Of a DNA stretch of 64,000 nucleotides, positions 50,944 through 60,520 are shown in pieces. How positions within the stretch are numbered: the first letter of the stretch is position 1; each line of letters begins with the position of its first letter. Origin of the DNA: UBA1413 sp964567485. GTDB lineage: Bacteria; Bacteroidota; Bacteroidia; Bacteroidales; Prolixibacteraceae. The DNA is taken from positions 76,260 to 140,259 of the forward strand of contig CAZMMX010000004.1 in assembly GCA_964567485.1 (NCBI GenBank). Direction: 5' to 3'. The position numbers and the translations under genes were made by a program. The notes under the pieces were generated by a model, which made no database searches, was not told where the DNA came from, and saw only the letters and a program-made list of their open reading frames with translations.

Positions 50944-53340
50944 GTGAACCGGATTCTTTTTATTGTTTTTCTGCTTTTCTCATCCCTGGGCAGTTTGTCG
51001 CAGGAAGTCACCATCACAGATATGCTGACGGGCAGGCCCCTCGAGGGAGTCGTCATCACTTCAGCGGGGGCAGTGACCCAGAGCGACAGTCGTGGGAAAG
51101 CCTCGCTCTCCCATTTCCCGGAAGAGGGGAAACTGCTGTTCACCCATCCCTCCTACCTCTCCCTGAGAGTGGAGAAGCAGCGGCTACCAGGGATGAAATT
51201 TCACGTAAGAATGGAGGAATCGCCGCTTGCGGTGGAGGAGGTGGTGGTTTCGGTTTCACGGAGTGTGCAGGGTCGCACGTTGGTTCCCCATAAGGCAGAA
51301 AGCCTGCCGGCCTCACTACTGGAGAAGGTCCATCCCCCCACAACTGCCGATTTGGCAGGTCTCAGCGGGGAAGTTTACATCCAGAAGAGCCAGCAGGGAG
51401 GCGGCAGTCCCATGATGAGGGGATTTTCGGCCAACAGGCTGCTGCTCGTTTTCGACGGAGTGAGGATGAACAATGCCATCTACCGTTCGGGGAATCTCCA
51501 GAATATCGTTTCAGTCGATGCCAACATGTTGGAAAACACAGAAATAGTACCCGGTCCGGGCAGTGTGGCCTATGGCAGCGATGCTTTGGGGGGAGTGTTC
51601 GCTTTTTACACCCACAAGCCGAGGCTGAGCACCTCCGGGGACTGGATTTCACAAGGAACCTACCGTATGCGTGCCTTTTCGGCAGACCGGGGTACTTCCC
51701 TGCATCTTCGCTGGGGTGCCGGGAACCGCCAGTGGGGTATTCTCCTGGGGGGCACCTGGTCGCGATTCGGCGACCTTAAAATGGGCAGCCACGGCCCCGA
51801 GGATTACCTGCGCCGCGAATATGTGGTCCCCACGCTCTTTACCGGCAGGGATTCCGTGGTGGCCAACGGTGATCCGCGGATCCAACGGCCTACCGCGTAT
51901 CACCAGGCCAACCTGATGGCCAAAGTGCGGTGGAAACCCTCCTCCCGCCTCGAGGTCAACCTGGGAGGTCATTATTCGGGAACATCCGATGTACCCCGGT
52001 ATGACCGGCTAATCCTGACCCGCCGCAACAGGCTCCGTTACGGGGATTGGTATTATGGTCCGCAGGAGTGGACCCTGGTGAACGCCGATATCGACTACAC
52101 CGGCAATACTGCTCTCTTTGACCGGGTGCACATCATTCCGGCTTTTCAACGTTATTCAGAAAGCCGCCACGACCGCAATATCGACGATCCCCTCCTTTCC
52201 CACCGGAAGGAGAAACTGACCATTTTCACCCTGACCGCTGATTTTCACAAGGCGCTGAGCCGCTACCTCAGGGTGAGCTATGGCCTGGAAGGTGCATATA
52301 ATGAGGTGGTTTCCAGGGGGTGGACCACCCAACTTCTGACGGGAGAGCAGCAGGCCGCCGCCCCGCGCTATCCGGCCCGCTCCGGTTACGGCAATATGGC
52401 GGCCTATCTCAGCAGTCACCTCGATCTCTCCCCGGCCATTTCCCTGGAAGGGGGAATCAGGGCCACCCTCACCCATGCCGAAGGGGAGTTCACGGCAGGT
52501 TTCAATGAATTTCCGGAACCGCGCTTCCGTCAAACAAACAGCGCCCTTAACGGAAGTCTGGGGGTCGTCTGGCATCCTTCCGCCGGGTGGCACTTCAGGG
52601 TGCTGGCCTCCACGGGGTTCAGGGCCCCCAATATCGACGACATGGCCAAAACTTTCGACTCGGCCCCCGGGAACGTGGTCGTTCCCAATCCCGCATTGAA
52701 ACCGGAGTATGCCCGCAACCTGGAGGCGGGCATCCTATGGAAGGCCGGTGAAATAGCCCGGATTGAGGCCACTGTCTTTGTCACTTCCCTTACCGGGGCC
52801 ATGGTACGGCGGCCTTTTCTCCTCCGGGGCCAGGATTCCATCCTCTACAGCGGGGTCATGAGCCGTGTGGAAGCCCTGGTCAACGTGGAATCGGCCCGCA
52901 TCGCCGGCACCTCCTGGAAGGCGGAAGTCCGGCTCTCCCCCACCCTGCGCAGCCACCACACCCTGACCCTGATTACGGGAGAAGACGCTGAGGGATTCCC
53001 CGTCAGACATGTTCCCCCGCTATATGGCCAATCTGACCTCCGTTACGGAAAAAATCAATGGTTTGCCACCCTGACCTGCCGTTACAACGGGAAAATCCCT
53101 TACTCAAGGCTGGCTCCCGATGAGAGGGACAAACCCTGGCTTTACCTCTCCGACACCTCCGGAAATCCCCATTCTCCCGCCTGGATGACCCTCGACCTGC
53201 ATGCCGCCCGGGAGATCCATCCGGCCCTGAAAATCTCGGCCGGAATCGAAAACCTGACCAACCGCAGGTACCGCCCCTACTCCTCGGGCATTGTGGCCCC
53301 CGGCACCAGCCTGGTCCTCTCCCTTTGCGGAAAATTCTGA
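50944..53340 (+). CDS. TonB-dependent receptor, haem/haemoglobin type
   Basis: A 798-residue outer-membrane receptor. GTG start at 50944 is chosen because it opens a good signal peptide (VNRILFIVFLLFSSLGSLSQ) just after a promoter; the ATG at 50803 would put a terminator inside the gene. A carboxypeptidase-regulatory-like module lies at about 22-95. The plug contains GSPMMRGFSANRLLLVFDGVRMNNAIYRSGNLQNI and PGPGSVAYGSDALGGV, a pattern typical of haemoglobin/haem receptors in Bacteroidota. The barrel ends with the expected Phe (LSLCGKF). Energy would come from ExbB/ExbD as encoded at 21.2-23.6 kb. Ligand is inferred, not shown. Confidence 0.9.
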   Translation: MNRILFIVFLLFSSLGSLSQEVTITDMLTGRPLEGVVITSAGAVTQSDSRGKASLSHFPEEGKLLFTHPSYLSLRVEKQRLPGMKFHVRMEESPLAVEEVVVSVSRSVQGRTLVPHKAESLPASLLEKVHPPTTADLAGLSGEVYIQKSQQGGGSPMMRGFSANRLLLVFDGVRMNNAIYRSGNLQNIVSVDANMLENTEIVPGPGSVAYGSDALGGVFAFYTHKPRLSTSGDWISQGTYRMRAFSADRGTSLHLRWGAGNRQWGILLGGTWSRFGDLKMGSHGPEDYLRREYVVPTLFTGRDSVVANGDPRIQRPTAYHQANLMAKVRWKPSSRLEVNLGGHYSGTSDVPRYDRLILTRRNRLRYGDWYYGPQEWTLVNADIDYTGNTALFDRVHIIPAFQRYSESRHDRNIDDPLLSHRKEKLTIFTLTADFHKALSRYLRVSYGLEGAYNEVVSRGWTTQLLTGEQQAAAPRYPARSGYGNMAAYLSSHLDLSPAISLEGGIRATLTHAEGEFTAGFNEFPEPRFRQTNSALNGSLGVVWHPSAGWHFRVLASTGFRAPNIDDMAKTFDSAPGNVVVPNPALKPEYARNLEAGILWKAGEIARIEATVFVTSLTGAMVRRPFLLRGQDSILYSGVMSRVEALVNVESARIAGTSWKAEVRLSPTLRSHHTLTLITGEDAEGFPVRHVPPLYGQSDLRYGKNQWFATLTCRYNGKIPYSRLAPDERDKPWLYLSDTSGNPHSPAWMTLDLHAAREIHPALKISAGIENLTNRRYRPYSSGIVAPGTSLVLSLCGKF

Positions 53341-53521
53341 ATTCCACACCAGACGGGTCTCTTTACTTCTTCCCCTGGACTGGAGGATTTCGCCGGAGAG
53401 ATACCCCCTCCCACGAAGAACAACACAATATTCCGAAATGGATTCCGTTTTTAAGAAGTAGGAAGTACGCAACCTTTACAGAAAAATCAACGTCAATCAA
53501 TTCGGTGCTTCCTGAAGACAA

Positions 53522-53559
53522 GAGGCTGTTCCGGACGCGGAACGGCCTCTTTTTTTCTT
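53522..53559 (+). terminator. Rho-independent terminator downstream of the TonB receptor
   Basis: GAGGCTGTTCC-GGACGC-GGAACGGCCTC followed by seven T, 180 bases after the receptor stop. The loop-arm design resembles the terminator at 37445. Confidence 0.8.
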
Positions 53560-54021
53560 CCGGGAGAGACAGGTCCCCTCTAATTCATCTAATTTATATA
53601 AAGCTCTACATTTCTGTCAGTTAGCCATAAGAACATCCCTATAGGAAACGAACATGGTGCTTCAAACACAAAAGGGCATGTTATTTGGCTCCATGCGAGT
53701 TCCATGGGCGTGAAGAACCGATGAGGTATTACTTCGTTATTTAGGTATGAAAATGCGTTTGTGGTATGCGCTGGGAGCAGGCGCCATTCTTTGTATATCT
53801 GTGATAATCGGTCCCGACGGGGAGTCACGGCTGCCGGGGGGGCACGGCTGCCGGGGGGGCACGGCTGCCGGGGGGAATGACATACACAATGATGCTCTGC
53901 AAGATATCCTTTTTTATACATTAAATATCAGGCAATTACAAGAAACATGATGGTGTTAATAACATCTTAATAATTAGATCTCAAAAACCAGGATCACATC
54001 AACAAAAAGGTATATGTTTGC
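53560..54021. other. Gene-poor stretch before the cobalamin riboswitch
   Basis: No supported gene in 53341-54333. Short frames on both strands here run through the GC-rich triple repeat at 53826 and look random. AT-rich sequence dominates from about 53880 and presumably contains the promoter of the riboswitch transcript; no exact TAnnTTTG was found. Confidence 0.45.
53826..53875. repeat. GC-rich 17-bp tandem triplet
   Basis: CACGGCTGCCGGGGGGG occurs at 53826-53842 and 53843-53859, with a third copy one G shorter at 53860-53875. It is striking in an otherwise AT-leaning intergenic region. Confidence 0.9.
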
Positions 54022-54203
54022 CCCAACATCTGGTTCTCATAGTTGCCTTTAGTGGCAACAGAGATTAAAAGGGAATCCTGTGAAAGTCAGGAACTATCCC
54101 CGTAGCTGTAAGTTTCAAGGAAAAGGAGTGCATCCGTATGCCACTGTCAATGGATGGGAAGGCGCACTACCCGAAACAAGTCAGAAGACCTGCCCGATGT
54201 TGC
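54022..54203 (+). promoter_or_regulatory. Cobalamin (B12) riboswitch
   Basis: A complete cobalamin aptamer. P1 pairs CAACATC (54024-54030) with GATGTTG (54196-54202). The core GGGAATCCTGTGAAAGTCAG then GAACTATCCCCGTAGCTGTAA matches the conserved GTGAAA..TC..GAAC.GTCCC.GC..CTGTAA block, followed by CACTGTCAATGGATGGGAAGGCG. The B12 box AGTCAGAAGACCTGCC is at 54179-54194, one base from the common AGYCAGGAGACCTGCC. It sits 131 bases before nrdD, so B12 is expected to turn the B12-independent reductase down. Confidence 0.95.
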
Positions 54204-54289
54204 ATATTTGGAGCTTTCGGGTGAAAGGCAACACAGAAACGGGTTTTACTCACACATCTGAATCACTACCCATTCTTCTCGTATCCTTT

Positions 54290-54326
54290 CCTGTTATCTC
54301 CTGTTTAACGTGGATTTTTTAACAGG
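54290..54326 (+). promoter_or_regulatory. Likely translational expression platform of the riboswitch
   Basis: CCTGTTA (54290-54296) is fully complementary to TAACAGG (54320-54326), and CCTGTT at 54300-54305 can pair with the same AACAGG. The AGG in this arm is the only Shine-Dalgarno-like sequence, seven bases before the nrdD ATG at 54334. Pairing would hide it. No terminator hairpin is seen between aptamer and gene. Confidence 0.55.
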
Positions 54327-54333
54327 TTGAATT

Positions 54334-56424
54334 ATGGAATTGTTCATCATCAAGCGAGACGGGAAAAAAGAAATTTTTTCCATTGAAAAAATCAGGAATG
54401 CCCTATCAAAGGCGTTTCTGTCAGTCGGCAGTTTCGCCACCCAGGAAATTATCAGCAACATACTGTGCAGAGTAAAGATTTCTGACGGTATTAGTGTAGA
54501 AGAGGTGCAGAATCAGGTAGAGGTCGCTCTGATGGCTGAGAAATACTTCGCGGTGGCAAAATCCTACATGCTATACAGGCAGAAACATGCGGAAGATCGT
54601 GAGGTGACGGAAAAGCTCAAATTTCTGATGGAATATTGCGATGCTTCCAATGCTGCCACAGGAAGCAAGTTCGATGCCAACGCCAATGTCGAGAATAAGA
54701 ACATGGCAACGCTTATCGGGGAATTGCCGAAATCCGGTTTTATCCGGCTTAACAGAAGGATGCTGACCGACCGCCTTAAAGAAATGTATGGGAATGAAGT
54801 TTCTGATAAATATATTGAACTCCTGAACCATCATTTTATTTATAAGAACGATGAAACCAGTTTGGCGAATTATTGTGCCAGCATCACCATGTATCCCTGG
54901 CTAATAGGGGGGACGACTTCCATTGGCGGCAATTCGAAACCACCAACTAACCTCCGTTCATTTTGCGGGGGATTTATCAACATGGTTTTTATGGTGTCAA
55001 GCATGTTGAGCGGGGCCTGCGCAACTCCCGAGTTTCTGATGTATATGAACTATTTCATAGCTATAGAATATGGAAAAGATTATTATGATCATGCAGATGA
55101 AATAGTGGATTTATCTAAGAAAAAACGGACTCTGGACAAAGTGATTACCGATCACTTTGAACAAATTGTATATTCGATCAATCAACCTACAGGAGCAAGA
55201 AATTTCCAAGCCGTTTTCTGGAACATCTCCTATTATGACAACTATTATTTTGAGAGTTTATTTGGAAATTTTGTTTTTCCCGACGGGAGCGCCCCTCATT
55301 GGGAGTCGCTAAGTTGGTTACAAAAACGCTTTATGCGATGGTTCAATCAGGAACGTACACGGTCTATTCTGACATTTCCTGTGGAAACGATGGCTCTGTT
55401 AACCGAAAACGGAGAACCGAAAGACGGGGAGTACGGAGCGTTTACTGCAGAAATGTATGCCGCCGGACATTCTTTTTTTACCTACATGAGCGACAATGCC
55501 GATTCGTTAAGCAGTTGTTGCCGGTTACGCAATGAAATAACTGACAATGGATTCAGTTACACCTTAGGGGCAGGCGGAGTTTCTACCGGGTCTAAAAGTG
55601 TGCTAACCATTAATCTGAACCGCTGTATACAATATGCTGTTCGCCAGGGAATACCTTATCAATGTCACCTTGAAGAAATCGTTGATTTAGTTCATAAGGT
55701 TCAGTTGTCCTATAACGAGAACCTGAAATATATGCAATCCAAAGGGATGCTCCCTTTGTTTGATGCCGGATATATCAATATGGGCCGTCAATATTTGACA
55801 ATTGGTGTTAACGGACTGGTAGAAGCTGCGGAGTTTCTGGGAATCAGGATCAACGATAATCCTGACTATAGCGAATTTGTACAACAAGTCCTCGGCTTAA
55901 TTGAGCGATATAACAAAAAATACCGATCTCAGGATGTGATGTTTAACTGCGAAATGATCCCTGCCGAAAATGTGGGGGTAAAACATGCCAAATGGGACAG
56001 ACGGGATGGATATGCGGTCAAACGTGATTGCTATAACAGCTATTTCTACATTGTAGAAGACGATACCTTGAACGTTGTTGACAAGTTTCGTCTGCATGGC
56101 CGAAAATACATAGAGCATCTGACCGGCGGTTCAGCTTTGCATCTGAATTTAGAAGAACATTTAAGCAAAGAACAGTATGCCCAGCTATTACGTGTGGCAA
56201 CCAGGGAGGGCTGTAACTATTTTACCTTCAATATTCCCAATACAGTCTGCAATGACTGCGGCTATATTGATAAACGCAAATTAGCTCAATGTCCTTCATG
56301 CATGGGTTCTAATTTAGACTACCTGACCCGTATTATCGGTTACATGAAACGTATCAGCAATTTCTCTCAACCAAGACAACAAGAAGAAGCAAAACGCCAT
56401 TATGCTAAAGTACACCAACTATAG
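54334..56424 (+). CDS. nrdD: Anaerobic ribonucleoside-triphosphate reductase (class III)
   Basis: A 696-residue glycyl-radical enzyme making dNTPs without oxygen. Residues 1-90 form an ATP-cone regulatory domain (IKRDGKKEIFSIEKIRNALSKAF). The catalytic barrel follows, with LRSFCGGFINMVF and SLSSCCRLRNEI. The C-terminus carries the zinc site (CNDCG and CPSC, about 641-656) and the glycyl radical G669 in RIIGYMKR. It overlaps nrdG by 23 bases. Its base composition and codon use are more AT-rich than the flanking genes. Control by a B12 riboswitch suggests the cell also has a B12-dependent class II enzyme elsewhere. Confidence 0.96.
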   Translation: MELFIIKRDGKKEIFSIEKIRNALSKAFLSVGSFATQEIISNILCRVKISDGISVEEVQNQVEVALMAEKYFAVAKSYMLYRQKHAEDREVTEKLKFLMEYCDASNAATGSKFDANANVENKNMATLIGELPKSGFIRLNRRMLTDRLKEMYGNEVSDKYIELLNHHFIYKNDETSLANYCASITMYPWLIGGTTSIGGNSKPPTNLRSFCGGFINMVFMVSSMLSGACATPEFLMYMNYFIAIEYGKDYYDHADEIVDLSKKKRTLDKVITDHFEQIVYSINQPTGARNFQAVFWNISYYDNYYFESLFGNFVFPDGSAPHWESLSWLQKRFMRWFNQERTRSILTFPVETMALLTENGEPKDGEYGAFTAEMYAAGHSFFTYMSDNADSLSSCCRLRNEITDNGFSYTLGAGGVSTGSKSVLTINLNRCIQYAVRQGIPYQCHLEEIVDLVHKVQLSYNENLKYMQSKGMLPLFDAGYINMGRQYLTIGVNGLVEAAEFLGIRINDNPDYSEFVQQVLGLIERYNKKYRSQDVMFNCEMIPAENVGVKHAKWDRRDGYAVKRDCYNSYFYIVEDDTLNVVDKFRLHGRKYIEHLTGGSALHLNLEEHLSKEQYAQLLRVATREGCNYFTFNIPNTVCNDCGYIDKRKLAQCPSCMGSNLDYLTRIIGYMKRISNFSQPRQQEEAKRHYAKVHQL

Positions 56425-56869
56425 CATTGTATTTCAAGAAGTCCCGAATGAAGTAACGTTGGCAATTAACATATCCAACTGCCCCAATCGTTGCAAAGGA
56501 TGCCACAGCCCTTATCTTATGGAAGATGTAGGCACAGTATTGAGCCCTGAAACCCTTGAATCCATCGTTGAAAAATATCAAAATGCGGTGACTTGTATTT
56601 GTTTCATGGGGGGAGATTCCGAACCTGACGAAGTCGTACGGTTGGCCGAATACTTACGAGAATCAATTAAACAGCCGATGAAAATCGCATGGTATTCCGG
56701 AAAACAAAACCTTCCTGAATCAACCTCACTGAACGACTTCGACTATCTCAAATTAGGACCTTACAGGGAAGAACTTGGAGGTTTGGATTCTCCGAAAACG
56801 AATCAGCGGTTTTATAAAATCTCAAATGGAAAAATGGTTGATATAACCCATCTATTTTTAAAAATATAA
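56402..56869 (+). CDS. nrdG: Anaerobic ribonucleotide reductase activating protein
   Basis: A 155-residue radical-SAM activase that installs the glycyl radical on NrdD. The iron-sulfur motif CxxxCxxC is C27-C31-C34 in NCPNRCKGCHSPY, followed by the SAM-binding CFMGGD. The length matches the short NrdG class. Starts 23 bases inside nrdD, so the two are co-translated and share the riboswitch. AT-rich like nrdD. Confidence 0.95.
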   Translation: MLKYTNYSIVFQEVPNEVTLAINISNCPNRCKGCHSPYLMEDVGTVLSPETLESIVEKYQNAVTCICFMGGDSEPDEVVRLAEYLRESIKQPMKIAWYSGKQNLPESTSLNDFDYLKLGPYREELGGLDSPKTNQRFYKISNGKMVDITHLFLKI

Positions 56870-57071
56870 AATGTAACACCATGTGGTTCAGGAGATCATT
56901 CTGAAAGTTTATCATTTCCAAATCGACCATTTCAAACCCGGAGCCAGGGGCTCATCCAGAACCTGACCATCCCATTCCATCACACTTTTCCCAGCCTGAT
57001 CTTTCCCCGGAAAACAATTCAGTCTATTTTTCGTTATTTCAGCCGACAAACACATCTCACAACTTGAAAGA

Positions 57072-59785
57072 ATGAAGAGAATTGTTCTATTGCTGCTGGT
57101 ATTGACCCTTGCCTTCACTTCCGGGGCGCAGCAGAAAACGCGCGACAAGGTCAGGAAAAAATACCGCCATACCGAGACCATCCGTGAAGGGTTGCCCGAG
57201 GTGCTGGTCAGCGGCAGGGTGTTCAATGCCCAGAGGGAGCCCCTGGCCGGGGCTTCGGTGGTGATCAGGGGGAGTATGCGCGGCGTCAACACCAATGAGG
57301 AGGGCGAATATTACCTCAGGGGGGTGACTACCGGAGTGGTCTCCTTCCAGGCCTCCTTCGTGGGTTACAAAACCAAAATCATCGATTACTACCTCCAGGA
57401 GGGGGTTAACGATGTCAACTTCACCCTCGACAGGGAGAATGTGGCGCTGGATCCGGTGACGGTCACCTCGCAGCAGCGGGAGCAGAACCTCCCCGACATC
57501 TCCGGAAGCATCACCGCTTTGGGGAGCACCTTCCTGGCCAGCAACGACATCAGGGATCTGACGCAGATGGCTGCATTTGTACCCGGACTGCAGATCAGGG
57601 AGCAGACGCCCCACCGTCCCAACTATGTCATCAGGGGGCTTACCTCCGACGAGGTGAGTCTCACCGCCCAGCCGCGGGTCTCGGTCTATTTCAACAACGT
57701 GCCCGTCAGCCGGCCCTCTATGGCTTCTGCGGAACTCTACGACATGGAGAGTGTCGAGGTACTCCGGGGCCCCCAGGGGACCCTCTTCGGCAGGGGCTCC
57801 CAGGCCGGGGCCATCCATTTCATCACCCGCAAGGCAGGACCCCGCAGTGACGGTTTTCTCTCGGCAGGGTATGGCGAATATCATATGAAAGACTTCCGGG
57901 GCGCCGTAGGGGGCACCCTCCTGAAGGAGAAGCTCTTTGCCCGCGGGGCGGGGTTTTACACCACCCGTGACGGCTATGTCACCAACACCTTCGGGGGAAC
58001 CCTCAACGGCAAAAACAGCCTGGGAGGCCGTTTCTCGCTCCGTTACCTCCCCTTCTGGAACACCACCGCCGACCTGGTGGTCCACTACCAGCAGGACGAC
58101 CTTCCCGGAACAGCCTTCATGAGCCGGCAGTTCCCCAATGCCAACGGCGTGAGCGACCTTTTCAGTAACCAGGCTTCCCTCGACCAGGGCGAAAAGCTGA
58201 ACAACTACCGTGACCTGCTGGGTACCTCCCTGGAGATTCGCCGTTTCCGCAACGAAAACAACTATCTCACGTCGGTCACCTCCTATACCACCAACCATGC
58301 CGACTCGCGATGGGACGGCGACGGAACTGCAGCCCCGGCCATCAACATGGCCGAAGCCATCGAAGTGCGCCAGTTCACGCAGGAATTGCGCTACAACTTC
58401 TCCCTGNNNNNNNNNNNNNNNNNNNNNNNNNNNNNNNNNNNNNNNNNNNNNNNNNNNNNNNNNNNNNNNNNNNNNNNNNNNNNNNNNNNNNNNNNNNNNN
58501 NNNNNNCGAAGCCATCGAAGTGCGCCAGTTCACGCAGGAATTGCGCTACAACTTCTCCCTGAACAGCCGTATCAACGGTTTTGCGGGCGCCGGCTACTGG
58601 CGTGAGAATGCCCGCCAGAACTACTTCTTTAACCCCAATGAGCAGTACATGGCCTACCTGATCCTGCAAATGCCCCAGTACCTGGTGACTCCGACGGGAG
58701 AGAGCTTTCCGATGGCCGCCCTTCCCGCCGATCCGCAGCTGGGTCCTCTGGCGGGAATGCCCCTGCCCTCGCAACACGAAGAGGAGAACATCACGGAGGC
58801 CACCAACCGGTCGATCGACCTCTTTGCCGACGCCACCTGGAAACTCACCTGGCGGCTGAGCCTCACCGCCGGCATCAGGGCCTCCCGCGAAACCTTCCGC
58901 CTCTCCAACCTGAGCAGGATGAACGGCGGATCCCCCTCCACTTTGGGGATGCTCACGGGCATGTACCCCAACCTCTTCTTTAAACCGGTCGATGAGACAG
59001 AGGAGAAGGAGAGCTGGACAGGCCTCACCTACCGGGCCAAACTGAAATATGACCTGGGCCCCAACAGCAACCTTTTTGCGGGATATACCAAAGGGCGGAG
59101 ACCGCCGGTCATTCAGTTCAATTCCTTGGGGGCCAGTGAAATCATGAACGAGGAGACCCTCCACAGTTTTGACGCAGGCCTCAAGAGCGCCCTGGGCAGC
59201 CGTTTCTGGTTCGACGCCACCGCCTTTTACCAGCTCTTCAGTAATTTCCAGACCAACGCCTGGGTGGAGAATAACTACCAGGTCAGGGATGCCGGCAAGG
59301 CCACCTCTTACGGAATGGAGACCTCAGTAAGGATGGCCCTGCTCCGGAATCTCTCCCTCTTCGGGAATTACGGCTATATCCACGCCCGTTTCGACAGCCT
59401 CGACAGCCAGGGCAACGCCCAGGAGTATGCCGGGAATCATTTCCGGCTTACTCCGGAACACAGCTTCACGGCCGGCGTGGATATCCGCGTCCCGCTACTC
59501 AGGGGGGTGTGGCTCTTTGCCGTGCCCTCCTGGAGCTGGCAGAGCCACGTCTGGTTTGAAGATGCCAATACGCCCGAACTCGACCAATCGGCTTACAGCA
59601 CGCTTAATGCCAATGCCGGGGTAACCCTCACCCAACCGGGGGTCACCCTTTCGGTATCGGGGACCAACCTGTTGGAGGAAAAGTATGTGACCAGCGCCGG
59701 CAACACGGGAACCCTCTTCGGAGTGCCCACCTATATCCCCGCTCCGCCCCGGATGATCAGCGGCAAAATTACCTGGCGCTTCTGA
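57072..59785 (+). CDS. TonB-dependent receptor with carboxypeptidase-like N-terminal domain (interrupted by assembly gap)
   Basis: An outer-membrane receptor read in two pieces around 100 N. Signal peptide about 1-20 (MKRIVLLLLVLTLAFTSGAQ), carboxypeptidase-regulatory-like domain about 38-120 (VSGRVFNAQREPLAGASVVIRG), plug about 130-260 (YVIRGLTSDEVS, VEVLRGPQGTLFGRGSQAGAIHFIT), then the barrel ending in Phe (GKITWRF). The 55 bases left of the gap (58352-58406) and right of it (58507-58561) are identical. Merging them keeps one frame of 853 codons (852 residues), so the gene is intact. The plug is of the general iron-complex kind, not SusC. Ligand unknown; downstream genes are glycan-related but on the other strand. 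Confidence 0.92.
58407..58506. other. Scaffold gap (100 N) with duplicated 55-base flanks
   Basis: Exactly 100 N. The 55 bases on each side are the same sequence, as expected when two contigs ending in one shared k-mer are joined without merging. The real DNA probably has neither the gap nor the second copy. Confidence 0.95.
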
Positions 59786-59887
59786 CCTGAAACAGAGGCC
59801 TGCGCTGCGCTCCGGCAGGTGGAGGATGAGGGGCCGTCACAGACGCTCCGGGCAGGTGAAAGTTGAGGTTCTTAAGACTTAAGACTA

Positions 59888-60499
59888 TTACAGTTCCCTG
59901 ACCCGGAGGTTTTTCCAGTAGACCTTGATGCCGCCCCCGTCGTGGATTTGAAGGGCGATGGCCCCTTTGCCTTCCGCGATTTTGGCATCGGTGAGGTCCA
60001 CCATGGGTTTGCCGTTGAGCCAGGTCTGCACCCTGCCGTCGACCACCTTGATGCGCAGGGTATTCCATTTCCCCATTTTCAGGATGTTCTCCTGCTCATC
60101 GGGGATCTGCACCAACCATCCGCGGCCGTAGGATTCATAAACCCCGCCGGTATCGTGGTTGGGGGGAGCCACCTCCACCTGCCACCCCGATACTTTTGTC
60201 CCTTCAAAGGTGGAGCGGAAAAAGACCCCGCTGTTGCCGTCGGCCGTCTGACGGAACTGCACCTCCAGGTCAAAATTGTAATAATCCTTTTCCGTGGAGA
60301 GATAGCCGTACTGCTTGTCGGGACCGCTTTCACACACCAGCAACCCCTTCTCTACGTACCACTTCTCGGTACCGTGGATCACCCAGCCATCCAGGTTCTT
60401 CCCATTAAAAATCTTTGTAAATCCCTTTCCCGCACCTTCGGCAGGAAGTGTAACCAAAAGCAGCATGGCTGCAGTCAATAAAATGAGTACTTTCTTCAT
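59888..60499 (-). CDS. DUF1080 protein (3-keto-disaccharide hydrolase-like)
   Basis: A 203-residue exported protein. Signal peptide 1-22 (MKKVLILLTAAMLLLVTLPAEG), then one concanavalin-like DUF1080 domain: FTKIFNGKNLDGWVIHG, WYVEKGLLVCESG, FRQTADGNSGVFFRS, and the ending IALQIHDGGGIKVYWKNLRVREL. Members bind or cleave sugars; some hydrolyse 3-keto-glycosides. It lies 21 bases downstream of the SDR gene on the same strand, which could make an oxidise-then-cleave pair, though that SDR is not a typical sugar oxidase. Confidence 0.88.
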   Translation of the reverse strand: MKKVLILLTAAMLLLVTLPAEGAGKGFTKIFNGKNLDGWVIHGTEKWYVEKGLLVCESGPDKQYGYLSTEKDYYNFDLEVQFRQTADGNSGVFFRSTFEGTKVSGWQVEVAPPNHDTGGVYESYGRGWLVQIPDEQENILKMGKWNTLRIKVVDGRVQTWLNGKPMVDLTDAKIAEGKGAIALQIHDGGGIKVYWKNLRVREL

Positions 60500-60520
60500 C
60501 TTGATATTTATTTTAAGTAG

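Noticed and set aside
53589..53950. Overlapping short frames on both strands before the riboswitch (110 and 67 codons)
   Set aside because: Both run through the GC-rich triple repeat, overlap each other and show no coding pattern or family.
57087..58298. 403-codon minus-strand frame over the TonB receptor
   Set aside because: Shadow of the receptor gene; Gly/Val/Asp-rich and without homology that I recognise.
57072..59785. Two separate truncated TonB receptors or a pseudogene
   Set aside because: The break coincides with an N gap whose 55-base flanks are identical; merging restores one frame.
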